64,000 nt of DNA. Source: Mycobacterium sp. DL. Lineage in GTDB: Bacteria; Actinomycetota; Actinomycetes; Mycobacteriales; Mycobacteriaceae. Every line of letters starts with the position of its first letter. Position 1 is the first letter of the stretch. The position numbers and the translations under genes were made by a program. This document shows positions 8,673 to 18,938 of the stretch, piece by piece. The DNA is taken from contig NZ_CP155796.1 of NCBI RefSeq assembly GCF_039729195.1, positions 5,456,001-5,520,000 on the forward strand, read 5' to 3'. The notes under the pieces were generated by a model. That model was given only the letters and a program-made list of their open reading frames with translations. It had not been told where the DNA came from and ran no database searches.

Positions 8673-10043
8673 TCAGTCGATAACAGCGGCTTCCTTGCGC
8701 TCGGTGATCGGCCGTGCAAGCTCCTGCTCGTTGCAGATCCGCTGCAGCTTCTCGAGTGTCTCGTCCAGTCCGGGACCCTTGGGCTTGCTCGGTGTGAACG
8801 TGGCGGGCAGATTGCGCATGCCTTGAATGACGCCGATGGTGTCGTAGTGCACTGTGCCCTCGGGGTCGCACACGTAGTCAGGCATCCGGTCGAGCACCGC
8901 GGTGAGCATCGACTTGAACACCGTGCGTGCCACGTTGGACCCCACACAACGGTGGACCCCGATGCCGAAGCTGAAGTGCCGGTTGCCTTTCCGGTCCATC
9001 ACGAGCTGATTGGGGCTGTCGAACACCGACGGGTCGCGGTTGGCCATCGCCCAGGACAACCACAGTCGCTCGTACTTCTTGAATTCCTGGCCGTCGACCT
9101 CGACGTCGTCGGCGAACGTCCGGCCGTCCCCGGGTGCGGGTGTGAAGAAGCGCAGGAACTCCTCGGTGGCGGGATTCAGCAGCGTCGCCCGGTCCCGGCT
9201 GAGTCGTTCGCGCTCTTCGGGATGCTCGCCCAGCCATTCCAGCGCGTGTGCGGTGAGCGCCGTCGTGGTGTCGAATCCGCCGCCGATGATCAGCCCGAGA
9301 TTACCCAGGATCTCCATGTCCGGTGCGGGCTCACCGTCGATCCGCAACTGCAGCAGCGCATTCACCAAGCCGGGCCGCGGGTTCTCGCGGATCGCCATCA
9401 TGTTGTTGATGATGTCGATCCCCATCTCGCGATGCTGCTCGTTGATCTTCTCGCGTTCGGGAGCGTGCTCAGGGGTGTACACCGAGGCGTGCGTGGGCTC
9501 GCTGTAGACGTTCCACTTCTTCAGATCGATGCCCATCATCGCCAGCGTGAACACCGCGGGCACGACGTTGGCCAGGTGTTCGACGAAGTCGATATGCCCC
9601 GACTCGACGTGCTCGTCCAGTGCGGCGCGGGTGATCTCGTCGACGAACGGCTCCCACCGCTTGATCGCCGCCGGCGACAGGTAGGGATTCAGCGCTCCCC
9701 GATAGGTGCTGTGTTCGGGTTCGTCCATCTCGAGGATGCCGCCGCGCACGACGGTGGCTCGACTGGCCTTCGGGATGGTGATGCCCTTGAACGGGGTTTC
9801 GCCGGTGATGTCGTGGTGATTGGACACCACGGGGCAGCGCGCCAACTCGAAGACATGCTTGCTGTCGGCGGCCACCCAGTGCCCGTCGTAGGTATCGGTC
9901 CACGCCAGCGGACACTTGTCCTGCATCTCTTCGGTGATCTTCTCGAACTGCAACCGGTACTCGGGCGTGTGCCGGTCGAAGTGGTAGGTCGTCTTCCTGT
10001 GGCTGTCGTCGGCGGTGCCGTTCACGACGTCGTCGACACTCAA
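8673..10043 (-). CDS. Cytochrome P450 monooxygenase
   Basis: A 456-residue P450 with all core motifs: I-helix GGGFDTTTALTAHALE near residue 255, ExxR (EEFLR) near residue 288, and the haem loop FSFGIGVHRCVGSNVAR with the thiolate ligand Cys366. Bacterial class I P450s take electrons from a ferredoxin, and a 3Fe-4S ferredoxin gene lies 46 bases upstream in the same operon. The I-helix lacks the usual acidic residue before Thr (it has FDTT, with Asp one step away). Likely role: hydroxylation of the imported hydrophobic substrate to an alcohol for the SDRs of the same operon. The CYP family number cannot be assigned without a search. Confidence 0.93.
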   Translation of the reverse strand: MSVDDVVNGTADDSHRKTTYHFDRHTPEYRLQFEKITEEMQDKCPLAWTDTYDGHWVAADSKHVFELARCPVVSNHHDITGETPFKGITIPKASRATVVRGGILEMDEPEHSTYRGALNPYLSPAAIKRWEPFVDEITRAALDEHVESGHIDFVEHLANVVPAVFTLAMMGIDLKKWNVYSEPTHASVYTPEHAPEREKINEQHREMGIDIINNMMAIRENPRPGLVNALLQLRIDGEPAPDMEILGNLGLIIGGGFDTTTALTAHALEWLGEHPEERERLSRDRATLLNPATEEFLRFFTPAPGDGRTFADDVEVDGQEFKKYERLWLSWAMANRDPSVFDSPNQLVMDRKGNRHFSFGIGVHRCVGSNVARTVFKSMLTAVLDRMPDYVCDPEGTVHYDTIGVIQGMRNLPATFTPSKPKGPGLDETLEKLQRICNEQELARPITERKEAAVID

Positions 10044-10089
10044 AGTTCTTGTCTCCCTGTAATTTGCGGTTCTCGGGTGCGGCGCATGG

Positions 10090-10284
10090 TCAGTCTTCGA
10101 TGGAGATGGCCTGTTCCGGGCACGAGTGTGCTGCCTCGCGAACCGCGTCTTCTTGATCCGCCGGCACCACTTCGTTGACCGGCGAGGCGGTGCCGTCGAT
10201 GTCGCTGAGCTCGAACGAGTCCGGCGCGATCATCGAGCACAGGGTGTGTCCCTGACAGCGCTCCGAGTCGACCCAAACTTTCAC
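10090..10284 (-). CDS. 3Fe-4S ferredoxin, P450 redox partner
   Basis: A 64-residue ferredoxin. GTG 10284 is taken as the start because AGGAGG lies at 10291-10296, overlapping the stop of the upstream SDR gene. The cluster ligands are Cys10, Cys16 and Cys55-Pro. His13 stands where a four-cluster ferredoxin has a cysteine, the CxxHxxC pattern typical of mycobacterial 3Fe-4S ferredoxins that reduce P450s. It sits between the SDR and P450 genes, so it most likely serves the P450 at 8673-10043 and perhaps also the one at 28327-29607. No ferredoxin reductase gene is in the window. Confidence 0.9.
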   Translation of the reverse strand: MKVWVDSERCQGHTLCSMIAPDSFELSDIDGTASPVNEVVPADQEDAVREAAHSCPEQAISIED

Positions 10285-10295
10285 GACGTTTCCTC

Positions 10296-11156
10296 CTATT
10301 TGTGGTAGTCGTACCACTTCAGATAACCGCCCGCATCGACGCGCAGTTGCATGCCGGTGACGTACCGGGCCTCATCGGACACCAACCAGAGAATGGCATT
10401 GCTGATGTCCTCCGGCTCGATGAAGTTGACCTTCATCGCCTGTTGGATGCCGAAGACCGGCTCGGCGTCCGCGCGGGTGGGATTCTCCAGGTCGGGCCGG
10501 AACGACTGGTACATCGGCGGGCTCTGCAGCATGTCGGTGTTGCAGTTCGTCGGATGTACGACGTTGGCGCGGATGCCGCGAACGGCAAGTTCGGTGGCGA
10601 TGTCGTGAACGTATTCGGACAGCAGCCGTTTGGAGGTCATGTAGGCCTTGCCACCCGGATCGCCGCCCGGGTTGGGCTTGTCGTGCGCATCCATCAACGC
10701 CGCCGTTGAACCGGTCGCCACGATCGACGCGCCTTCTTTGAGATGAGGCAGCGCGACCTGGATGGCGTTGATGGTGCCGACCAGGTTGGTGTTGATGACG
10801 TCGGTCCACGTCTGCATCGGCGGGCTGCCCTTCATGCCGGCGATACCAGCCTGGGCGACGACGATGTCCAGGCCGCCGAGTTGGGCGATGCCGTCCTCGA
10901 GCGCCTTCTTCAGCTGCGCTGCATCGCGAACGTCGGCCTTTGCGGTGACAATCCGCTGGCCGGTCTTCTCGACGAACGCGGCCGTCTCGTCGAGATCCTC
11001 CGCAGTCGCCAGCGGGTAGCCGATGGTGTCGACGTTCTCGCACAGGTCCACCGCGATGATGTCGGCGCCCTCTTCGGCGAGTCGGACGGCATGGCTGCGC
11101 CCTTGTCCGCGTGCGGCGCCGGTGATGAAGGCGACCTTCCCTTGAACGCGTCCCAT
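10296..11156 (-). CDS. Mycofactocin-coupled type SDR oxidoreductase
   Basis: A 286-residue short-chain dehydrogenase. The NAD site reads TGAARGQGRSHAVRLAEEG near residue 12, with the RGQGRSHA pattern and the insertion around the second strand that mark the mycofactocin-dependent SDR family (TIGR03971 type). These enzymes hold NAD tightly and pass electrons to the peptide-derived cofactor mycofactocin. The catalytic Ser (GSTAAL), Tyr and Lys (KAYMTSK) are present. ATG 11156 starts 47 bases after the upstream SDR. Likely role: oxidation of an alcohol made by the P450. The mycofactocin biosynthesis genes are not in this window. Confidence 0.88.
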   Translation of the reverse strand: MGRVQGKVAFITGAARGQGRSHAVRLAEEGADIIAVDLCENVDTIGYPLATAEDLDETAAFVEKTGQRIVTAKADVRDAAQLKKALEDGIAQLGGLDIVVAQAGIAGMKGSPPMQTWTDVINTNLVGTINAIQVALPHLKEGASIVATGSTAALMDAHDKPNPGGDPGGKAYMTSKRLLSEYVHDIATELAVRGIRANVVHPTNCNTDMLQSPPMYQSFRPDLENPTRADAEPVFGIQQAMKVNFIEPEDISNAILWLVSDEARYVTGMQLRVDAGGYLKWYDYHK

Positions 11157-11203
11157 GAGTGATAGTCCTTTCGGTTCTCTGTCGAGCTTGCCGTCGGCTT
11201 GTC

Positions 11204-11905
11204 TTAGGTGTTGCGGCCGCCGTTGACGCCGAGGATCTGTCCGGTGATGTAGCCGGCCTCTTCGGAGATGAGGAAGGCACAGGCAGCGGCGATGTCCTCG
11301 GGGCGACCGATGCGCCGCACCGGCGTCGCATCGATCTGCTTCTGGGTGTCGCCGAGGAAGCCACGCTTTTCCGCTTTGCGGAGCATGGGAGTGTCGATGA
11401 AACCCGGGGGGACCGCGTTGACCGTGATGCCGTCGGGGCCGTATTCGAGTGCCAGCGACTTGGTCAGCCCGTTGACTGCCGATTTGGCAGCGACATAGGG
11501 CGCCATGAACGGTTGGCCCGAGTGCGTGCTCGACGACGAGATGTTGACGATGCGTCCCCACCCGGCCTCGATCATGTCGGGCAGCGTGGCCTGGGTGCAG
11601 TGGAAGACGCCGTTGAGGTTGACGTCGACAACCTTCTGCCAGTCCTCGAATGACAGATCGACGAAACGCTTGAATCGGTCCAGCCCTGCGGCGTTGACGA
11701 GCACCGTGATCGGGCCCAGTTCGGCACGGATCTCGCCGAGTGCGGCGTCGACCGCCGCCCGGTCGGTGACATCCGCGACGTAGGAGAACTTCTCCTCGTC
11801 GGGATTCAGATCGATCGTGGCGACCTGTAGACCATCTGCCCGCAGGCGGGTCGCGATGGCCGCCCCGATGCCCGAGCCGCCTCCGGTCACGACAGCGTTC
11901 TTCAC
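11204..11905 (-). CDS. Short-chain dehydrogenase/reductase (FabG-like)
   Basis: A 233-residue classical SDR. It has the Rossmann motif VVTGGGSGIGAAIA at residue 5, NAAG near residue 80, and the catalytic Ser-Tyr-Lys set (SSSSTHSG, YVAAK). C-terminal GQILGVNGGRNT is the usual SDR ending. It is the first gene of the left-going operon SDR, SDR, ferredoxin, P450, secreted protein, divergent from the aldehyde dehydrogenase/Mce operon. It may be a 3-hydroxyacyl-CoA or alcohol dehydrogenase; substrate unknown. A candidate operator lies 40 bases upstream at 11945-11959. Confidence 0.9.
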   Translation of the reverse strand: MKNAVVTGGGSGIGAAIATRLRADGLQVATIDLNPDEEKFSYVADVTDRAAVDAALGEIRAELGPITVLVNAAGLDRFKRFVDLSFEDWQKVVDVNLNGVFHCTQATLPDMIEAGWGRIVNISSSSTHSGQPFMAPYVAAKSAVNGLTKSLALEYGPDGITVNAVPPGFIDTPMLRKAEKRGFLGDTQKQIDATPVRRIGRPEDIAAACAFLISEEAGYITGQILGVNGGRNT

Positions 11906-11944
11906 GCGCAGCCCTCATCCTTCAAGAATCGTCCTCCCGATTAT

Positions 11945-11959
11945 GAGAACCGTACTCTC
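11945..11959. promoter_or_regulatory. Candidate operator, GAGAAC-CGT-ACTCTC dyad
   Basis: A 15-bp dyad matching RAGAAYnnnRTTCTC with one arm mismatch. It sits in the 271-bp divergent region between the SDR/P450 operon and the aldehyde dehydrogenase/Mce operon, 40 bases before the SDR start. It probably acts on the left-going promoter. Confidence 0.5.
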
Positions 11960-12109
11960 GCATACTGCAGTCTCGCAAGACATGTTGGGCAGTCTGTTCG
12001 CACTGGTGAGACGTTTGACGGCCGATTGTCGCACCGTTTCTTGCAGGCAGTGACGGTTCTGTCGAATTTCTTGAGTTCTCATCTCGCGAATGTATGATTC
12101 GCCGTGGAT

Positions 12110-12124
12110 GAGAATGCAGTTTCC
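12110..12124. promoter_or_regulatory. Weak candidate operator before the ALDH/Mce operon
   Basis: GAGAAT-GCA-GTTTCC keeps a perfect left arm and four of six positions in the right arm of the shared dyad. It lies 52 bases before the aldehyde dehydrogenase start. A separate dyad, GCGAAT-gtatg-ATTCGC at 12085-12101, and a GTTCTC half-site at 12075-12080 are close by. The position is right for control of the 14.5-kb operon, but the match is poor. Confidence 0.3.
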
Positions 12125-12176
12125 ATCACATACGCGCACTTTAACCCCGTGAAGTCACAGCTCCTGGAGGAGGATG

Positions 12177-13678
<1,502 letters not shown>

Positions 13679-13682
<4 letters not shown>

Positions 13683-14887
13683 CCCGCCCGTTGGAAGGGA
13701 TTCGGGTCCTCGAGGTCGCGATGTACGGCTTCGTGCCGTCGGCCGGCGCGGTACTGGGTGAGTGGGGTGCCGACGTCATCAAGGTCGAGCACGCCGTCAC
13801 CGGAGATCCGCAGCGAGGGCTGCGACAGACCGGGCTGCTGCGGGTGGAGGGCGACCCCAACCCGAACATCGAGCACGCAAACCGCGGTAAACGCAGCATC
13901 GGACTCGACATGTCCACTCCCGAGGGCAAGGAGGTCCTGCTCGAGCTCGCGCGGGGCGCGGACGTGTTCCTGACCAGCTTCCTGCCCGGTCACCGGACCA
14001 AGTTCGGCATCGACGTCGACGACATCCGCGCAGTCAATCCGACGATCATCTATGCCCGCGGCAGCGCGCTGGGACCACGGGGCGAGGAGTCGGTCAAGGG
14101 CGGCTACGACATGACCGCCTTCTGGTGCCGCGCAGGCACGGCACGGACCATCACCCCGCCGGAGATGCCCGGCATGATCGGCCCGCCGGGACCGGCGTAC
14201 GGCGACACCATCTCCGGGACCAATCTCGCCGGCGGTATCGCCGCGGCATTGTTGAAGCGCGAACGCACCGGCGAGGCATCGGTGGTCGACGTCTCGCTTC
14301 TGGGCAGCGGGTTGTGGGCGATGGGGCACACGGTGGCGCTGACCAATCACCTCGGTGAGCGCATGGAGGCCTTCCCGCCCGGTGTGCACGGGTCGCCGAC
14401 CAATCCGCTCGTCGGCCTGTATCCCACCGCAGACGACCGCTACATCTCCTTTGTGATGATGCAGCCCACCAAGTTCTGGGCCGATGTGTGCCGGCACATG
14501 GACCTCGACGAACTCGTCGACGACCCCCGATTCGCCACGGTCGAGGCCATCGCCGAGAACACCGCCGCGGCCAACGAAATCCTCACCGAAGCCATGAAGA
14601 AGCGTCCGCTGGTCGAGTGGAGCGAGCGGTTCGCAACCTTGCTCGGTCCGTGGGCGCCGGTGCAGGACACCCTTCAGGCCGCCAAGGACGCCCAGGTCCG
14701 GGCGAACGAGTACATGGTCCAGGCGGGCGAACTCGAATTGGTCGCCAACCCGGTGCAATTCGACGTGGCGGCCCCGCACACCGGTCCGGCACCCGGGTTC
14801 GCCGAACAGACCGACGAGATCCTGCTCGAACTGGGCCTGGACTGGGACAGAATCATCGAGCTCAAGACGGCCGGCGCCGTCACCTGA
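13679..14887 (+). CDS. CaiB/BaiF (family III) CoA-transferase
   Basis: A 402-residue family III CoA-transferase. The N-terminus PLEGIRVLEVAMYGFVPSAG, the segment GEWGADVIKVEH, and RSIGLDMSTPEGKEVLLELARGADVF (split between residues 68-95) are standard for the family, as is the segment with TNLAGGIAAALLKRERTGEA. Members move CoA from a donor thioester to a free acid, or race alpha-methyl groups in the AMACR branch. In this operon it would activate the acid made by the aldehyde dehydrogenase or epimerise a methyl-branched acyl-CoA. The ATG overlaps the ALDH stop. Confidence 0.9.
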
Positions 14888-14922
14888 ATCTGCCGCCACC
14901 CAACCACTGAAGAAAGACAAAG

Positions 14923-16098
14923 ATGCCCTACGTCGTGTCCGTCGGCACCTACCTGCCGTGCTGGGGTTCACCCCTGCAGCGGGTGGCCGGCGACGACGAG
15001 GACGCCGTCACGATGGCCGTCGAGGCGGGTCGTGCAGCGTTGGCGGGAGGCGGCGCGGTCGAGCGGGTCGTGCTGGTGAGCCGGGACTTTCCCCTTCTGG
15101 AAACCAGCAACGCCGCGGTTCTTCTCGCGGGCCTGGGACTGGATCCCGAACTCGAGGTCGACGAGCGGCTCGGCGGCGCTCCGGCGACCGTCGACGCCGT
15201 CAGCTCGGCCCGGCCCAGGACGCTGATCATCGGCAGTGACCTGGAGCCGGCCGGTGCGGCCGCCATCCTGACCGCCGACCGCGGCCTGCAGGTGCGCACC
15301 GCCGCCCGGGTGGCGCGCAGTCTGCCGGTTCGCACTCGCAAGTCCACCGGTGTGGTGCACGACTACGGCGATCCGCGCCTGCTCCACGAACGAGGGCTGA
15401 TCGCATCGCTCGCCGCGGCCTGGCTGGACACACCGGCCGCGGTGGCCGGGGTCGATCATGAGCGTGCGGCCGACCTGTGTCTCGGGGACCCGCCGGCACT
15501 GCCGACGACGGGGGCCAGCTCGAGTCTCTTCGCGCTGGCCGGGATGGCCGAACGGGGCACCACCGGTCCGCTTGTTGCCGTCGAACAGGCGATCCTGTCC
15601 GGCATCACCGTCAGCGGGGGTGTGGCCCACATCCATCGCAGAGAACCGGGTCCGCGTCCGCTGCCGGAGGGCACTTACATCGCCGGTACGGAGATCCCGA
15701 TCTCACTGGCCGCCTACGAGCGGGCGTTCGAGGCGAAAGTCCGTTGGGAGGCAGGACGGTTCGGCGACTCCGGCGACCTCGACTTCCCGCCGCGATACCG
15801 CGTCGAACCCGACGGCGCACTGGCCACCGACTACGAGTTGGTCCCGCTGCCGCGCACCGGTTCGGTCTACACGGAAACCACCGTGCACATCCCGGTGCCC
15901 GGTCTGCGGACGCCGTACTCATTGGTCATCGTCGACCTCGACGATGTCGGGGTGCGCGCGTTGGTGAAGGTGACCGGTGCTCCCGCCGGCGCGGTCGACA
16001 TCGGTGAGCGGGGACGGCTCGCACTCCGCCGTGTCGCGGTGCGCTCGGGTGTGCCGGATTACGGCTACGCGTTCGAACCGGATCGGGTGATCGCATGA
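14923..16098 (+). CDS. DUF35 OB-fold protein fused to thiolase-like N-terminus
   Basis: A 391-residue protein. Residues 1-230 look like a degenerate HMG-CoA synthase/thiolase-like fold (MPYVVSVGTYLPCWG, LIIGSDLEPAGAAAILT, GDPPALPTTGASSSLFAL) without the catalytic Cys/His set in recognisable form. Residues 255-390 are a DUF35 (ChsH2 C-terminal-type) OB fold, seen in PLPRTGSVYTETTVH and PYSLVIVDLDDVGVRALVKV. The zinc-ribbon cysteines normal for DUF35 proteins are absent. It overlaps the thiolase gene by four bases. Paired thiolase-fold and DUF35 proteins form acyltransfer or retro-aldol complexes, so a heteromeric partner role is likely. Confidence 0.75.
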   Translation: MPYVVSVGTYLPCWGSPLQRVAGDDEDAVTMAVEAGRAALAGGGAVERVVLVSRDFPLLETSNAAVLLAGLGLDPELEVDERLGGAPATVDAVSSARPRTLIIGSDLEPAGAAAILTADRGLQVRTAARVARSLPVRTRKSTGVVHDYGDPRLLHERGLIASLAAAWLDTPAAVAGVDHERAADLCLGDPPALPTTGASSSLFALAGMAERGTTGPLVAVEQAILSGITVSGGVAHIHRREPGPRPLPEGTYIAGTEIPISLAAYERAFEAKVRWEAGRFGDSGDLDFPPRYRVEPDGALATDYELVPLPRTGSVYTETTVHIPVPGLRTPYSLVIVDLDDVGVRALVKVTGAPAGAVDIGERGRLALRRVAVRSGVPDYGYAFEPDRVIA

Positions 16099-17264
16099 GA
16101 AGGGTGGCGATCGTCGGCGCCGGTATGACGCCGTTCGGTGAGCACTTCGCACTCGGGATCAAGGATCTGCTCCCGATGGCCTACTCCGAATGCGCCGACA
16201 CGGTGGACAAGGGCCTGTCGAAGTCCGATCTGGAGGCCGCCTGGTTCGGCGCCATGGGCACCGCGGACGGTTTTCCGTCCGGGATCCTCGCCGACACGCT
16301 CGGCCTGCCCGATTTGCCGGTGACCCGCATCGAGAACTCCTGCGCGACCGGACACGACACCCTGCGCAACGCACTTTTCGCCGTCGCGGCCGGGGCGTTC
16401 GACGTGGCGCTGGTGATGGGCGCCGACAAGCTGAGGGACACGACATCGGCCGACATGCTCTGGCAATGGGAGGCTATGACGCGCGACATGGCCTGGGACT
16501 ACCCCCTCGGCCTGGTGGCCCCGGCGGGATTTGCTTTACACGTTCGTCGATATCTCCACGAATCTCCGGCAACTGAAGAACACTTAGCCATGGTGGCGGT
16601 CAAGAACCATCGCCACGGAGTGAACAACCCCAAGGCGCGCTTGCGCTTCGAGATCACGATGGAGCAGGCCCTGAACGCACCGACGGTGGTGACCCCGTTC
16701 CGGCTCTACGACTGCGCGCCGCAGAGCGACGGTGCCGCAGCACTGGTGATCGCCGCCGAGGACGTCGTCGATCGCTTCACCGACCGGCCGGTCTGGATCC
16801 GCGGGGTCGGACTGGGTCTGGATTCGGTGATGCACCAGCACAAGCCGGACCTGACGATGTTGCCGGCGACCACCCGGGCAGCGAAGCAGGCATTCGGAAT
16901 GGCCGGAATGACCCCGGCCGACGTCGACGTCGCCGAGGTGCACGACTTCCTCACCGGAATCGAGTTGATGAGCTACGAGGATCTCGGCTTCGCCGAAAGG
17001 CTCGGGGGCTTCAAACTTCTGGAGGCCGAAGTGACCAGCGTCGGCGGAGCGCTGCCCGTCAATCCCAGTGGAGGACTTAAAGCCAAAGGTCACCCGCCGG
17101 GGGCCACCGGTGTGGCACAGTGCGTCGAGTTGTTTCAACAGTTGCGAGGTGAGGCCGTCAATCAGGTGGACGGTGCCCGAATCGCGCTGGCGCACAACAT
17201 CGGCGGCCCGACAGCCGTATCGGCCGTCACGATCCTGGAGGGACCAGAGGGTTATGGCGTCTAA
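16095..17264 (+). CDS. Thiolase / lipid-transfer (SCP2-type) thiolase
   Basis: A 389-residue thiolase-fold protein. It keeps the nucleophile Cys83 in ENSCATGHDTL, the EVHDFLTG active-site loop near residue 280, and GGLKAKGHPPGATGVAQ (second catalytic His) near residue 335. The sequence is of the SCP-x/Ltp lipid-transfer thiolase group rather than the FadA group. It probably cleaves a 3-ketoacyl-CoA or, with the overlapping upstream DUF35 protein, carries out a Claisen or aldol cleavage. Its 3' end overlaps the yrbEA start by 11 bases, directly linking catabolism and import. Confidence 0.9.
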   Translation: MRRVAIVGAGMTPFGEHFALGIKDLLPMAYSECADTVDKGLSKSDLEAAWFGAMGTADGFPSGILADTLGLPDLPVTRIENSCATGHDTLRNALFAVAAGAFDVALVMGADKLRDTTSADMLWQWEAMTRDMAWDYPLGLVAPAGFALHVRRYLHESPATEEHLAMVAVKNHRHGVNNPKARLRFEITMEQALNAPTVVTPFRLYDCAPQSDGAAALVIAAEDVVDRFTDRPVWIRGVGLGLDSVMHQHKPDLTMLPATTRAAKQAFGMAGMTPADVDVAEVHDFLTGIELMSYEDLGFAERLGGFKLLEAEVTSVGGALPVNPSGGLKAKGHPPGATGVAQCVELFQQLRGEAVNQVDGARIALAHNIGGPTAVSAVTILEGPEGYGV

Positions 17265-18063
17265 GGGACCGGAGCGTTGGTCGACGGGTATCGCGTTGCC
17301 CAGCGGTGTGTCGGGGGCGATGGCGGCTGTCGGTGGGTTCTTCTCAATGGCGATGGATGCGGTGCGGTTCGTCTTCGTGCGGCCGTTTCAGTGGCGGGAG
17401 TTCCTGGAGCAGTCGTGGTTCGTGGCGCGGGTGTCGATGGCGCCGACGTTGTTGGTGGCGATCCCGTTCACCGTGTTGGTGAGCTTCACGCTGAACATTC
17501 TGCTGCGCGAACTAGGGGCTGCGGATCTGAGCGGTGCGGGTGCGGCTTTCGGTGCGGTGACCCAGGTCGGCCCGTTGGTGACGGTGCTCATCGTTGCCGG
17601 TGCGGGCGCAACGGCGATGTGTGCCGATCTGGGGTCGCGCACGATCCGCGAGGAGATCGACGCGATGGAGGTGCTCGGGATCAATCCGGTGCAGCGTCTG
17701 GTGACCCCGCGGATGCTGGCGTCCGGGTTGGTGGCGCTACTGCTCAACAGCCTGGTGGTGATCATCGGGATCCTGGGTGGCTACTTCTTCTCGATCTTCG
17801 TCCAGGATGTGAATCCGGGGGCATTCGCGGCGGGAATCACGCTGCTGACCGGGGTGCCCGAGGTGATCATCTCGTGTGTCAAGGCGGCGCTGTTCGGTCT
17901 GATCGCGGGTCTGGTGGCGTGTTATCGGGGGCTGACGATCACCGGCGGCGGGGCCAAGGCGGTGGGCAACGCGGTCAACGAGACGGTGGTGTACGCGTTC
18001 ATGGCGTTGTTCGTGATCAACGTGGTGGTCACGGCCATCGGCATCCGGATGACGACGGGATAG
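17254..18063 (+). CDS. yrbEA: YrbEA, Mce transporter permease
   Basis: A 269-residue integral membrane protein of the YrbE/MlaE permease family, with about five to six membrane segments. Signatures are FVARVSMAPTLLVAIPF and the MlaE loop MCADLGSRTIREEIDAMEVLGINP (residues about 125-148). ATG 17254 lies within the thiolase gene. With YrbEB it forms the inner-membrane permease of the Mce lipid importer, powered by the MceG/Mkl ATPase, which is encoded elsewhere in mycobacteria and is not in this window. Confidence 0.95.
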   Translation: MASKGPERWSTGIALPSGVSGAMAAVGGFFSMAMDAVRFVFVRPFQWREFLEQSWFVARVSMAPTLLVAIPFTVLVSFTLNILLRELGAADLSGAGAAFGAVTQVGPLVTVLIVAGAGATAMCADLGSRTIREEIDAMEVLGINPVQRLVTPRMLASGLVALLLNSLVVIIGILGGYFFSIFVQDVNPGAFAAGITLLTGVPEVIISCVKAALFGLIAGLVACYRGLTITGGGAKAVGNAVNETVVYAFMALFVINVVVTAIGIRMTTG

Positions 18064-18072
18064 GGCGCGCTG

Positions 18073-18930
18073 ATGGGTACTCAGACGGTGGTGCGGTCGC
18101 GGTTCCCGCGGCTGGTGGATTATGCGGGTCGTCCGGTGCGCACATTGGGCCGCATCGGCGACCACGTGCTGTTCTACGGCCGCGCGCTGGGCGGGGTGCC
18201 GCACGCGACCGTGCACTTCCGCAAGGAGATCATCCGGCTGATCGCCGAGATCTCGATGGGTGCGGGCACGTTGGCGATGATCGGTGGCACGGTGGTGATC
18301 GTGGGGTTCTTGACCCTGGCCGCCGGCGGCACGTTGGCGATCCAGGGTTACTCCTCGCTGGGCAACATCGGGATCGAGGCCTTGACCGGGTTCTTGGCGG
18401 CGTTCATCAATGTGCGCATCGCGGCTCCGGTGGTGGCCGGGATCGGGTTGGCGGCGACGTTCGGTGCCGGGGTGACCGCGCAGCTGGGGGCGATGCGGAT
18501 CAACGAAGAGATCGACGCATTGGATTCCATGGGGATCCGGTCGGTGGAGTACCTGGTCTCCACGCGGATCGTCGCGGGGATGATCGCGATCACGCCGCTG
18601 TACTCGATCGCGGTGATCCTGTCGTTCGTGGCCTCTCAGTTCACCACGGTGGTGTTGTTCGGCCAGTCCGGTGGCCTGTATGACCATTACTTCAACACCT
18701 TCCTCAACCCGATCGATCTGTTGTGGTCGTTCCTGCAGGCGGTGCTGATGGCGATCGCGATCCTGTTGGTGCACACCTATTTCGGGTTCTTCGCTTCCGG
18801 TGGGCCCTCAGGTGTGGGCGCGGCAGTGGGTAACGCAGTGCGAACCTCTCTGGTGGTCGTGGTCTCGGTGACACTGTTGGTGTCACTGGCGATCTACGGC
18901 GCCAACGGCAACTTCAACCTGTCGGGCTAG
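18073..18930 (+). CDS. yrbEB: YrbEB, Mce transporter permease
   Basis: A 285-residue YrbE/MlaE permease, the partner of YrbEA. It shows the conserved cytoplasmic loop GAMRINEEIDALDSMGI and hydrophobic spans over the rest. Ten bases separate it from yrbEA. Mce loci always carry a YrbEA/YrbEB pair ahead of six Mce genes, and that layout is intact here. The Mce cluster number cannot be assigned from sequence alone. Confidence 0.95.
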   Translation: MGTQTVVRSRFPRLVDYAGRPVRTLGRIGDHVLFYGRALGGVPHATVHFRKEIIRLIAEISMGAGTLAMIGGTVVIVGFLTLAAGGTLAIQGYSSLGNIGIEALTGFLAAFINVRIAAPVVAGIGLAATFGAGVTAQLGAMRINEEIDALDSMGIRSVEYLVSTRIVAGMIAITPLYSIAVILSFVASQFTTVVLFGQSGGLYDHYFNTFLNPIDLLWSFLQAVLMAIAILLVHTYFGFFASGGPSGVGAAVGNAVRTSLVVVVSVTLLVSLAIYGANGNFNLSG

Positions 18931-18938
18931 GAGACGAG

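Noticed and set aside
8517..10178. 553-codon frame antisense to the P450
   Set aside because: The P450 on the minus strand has complete motifs; the antisense product has no features.
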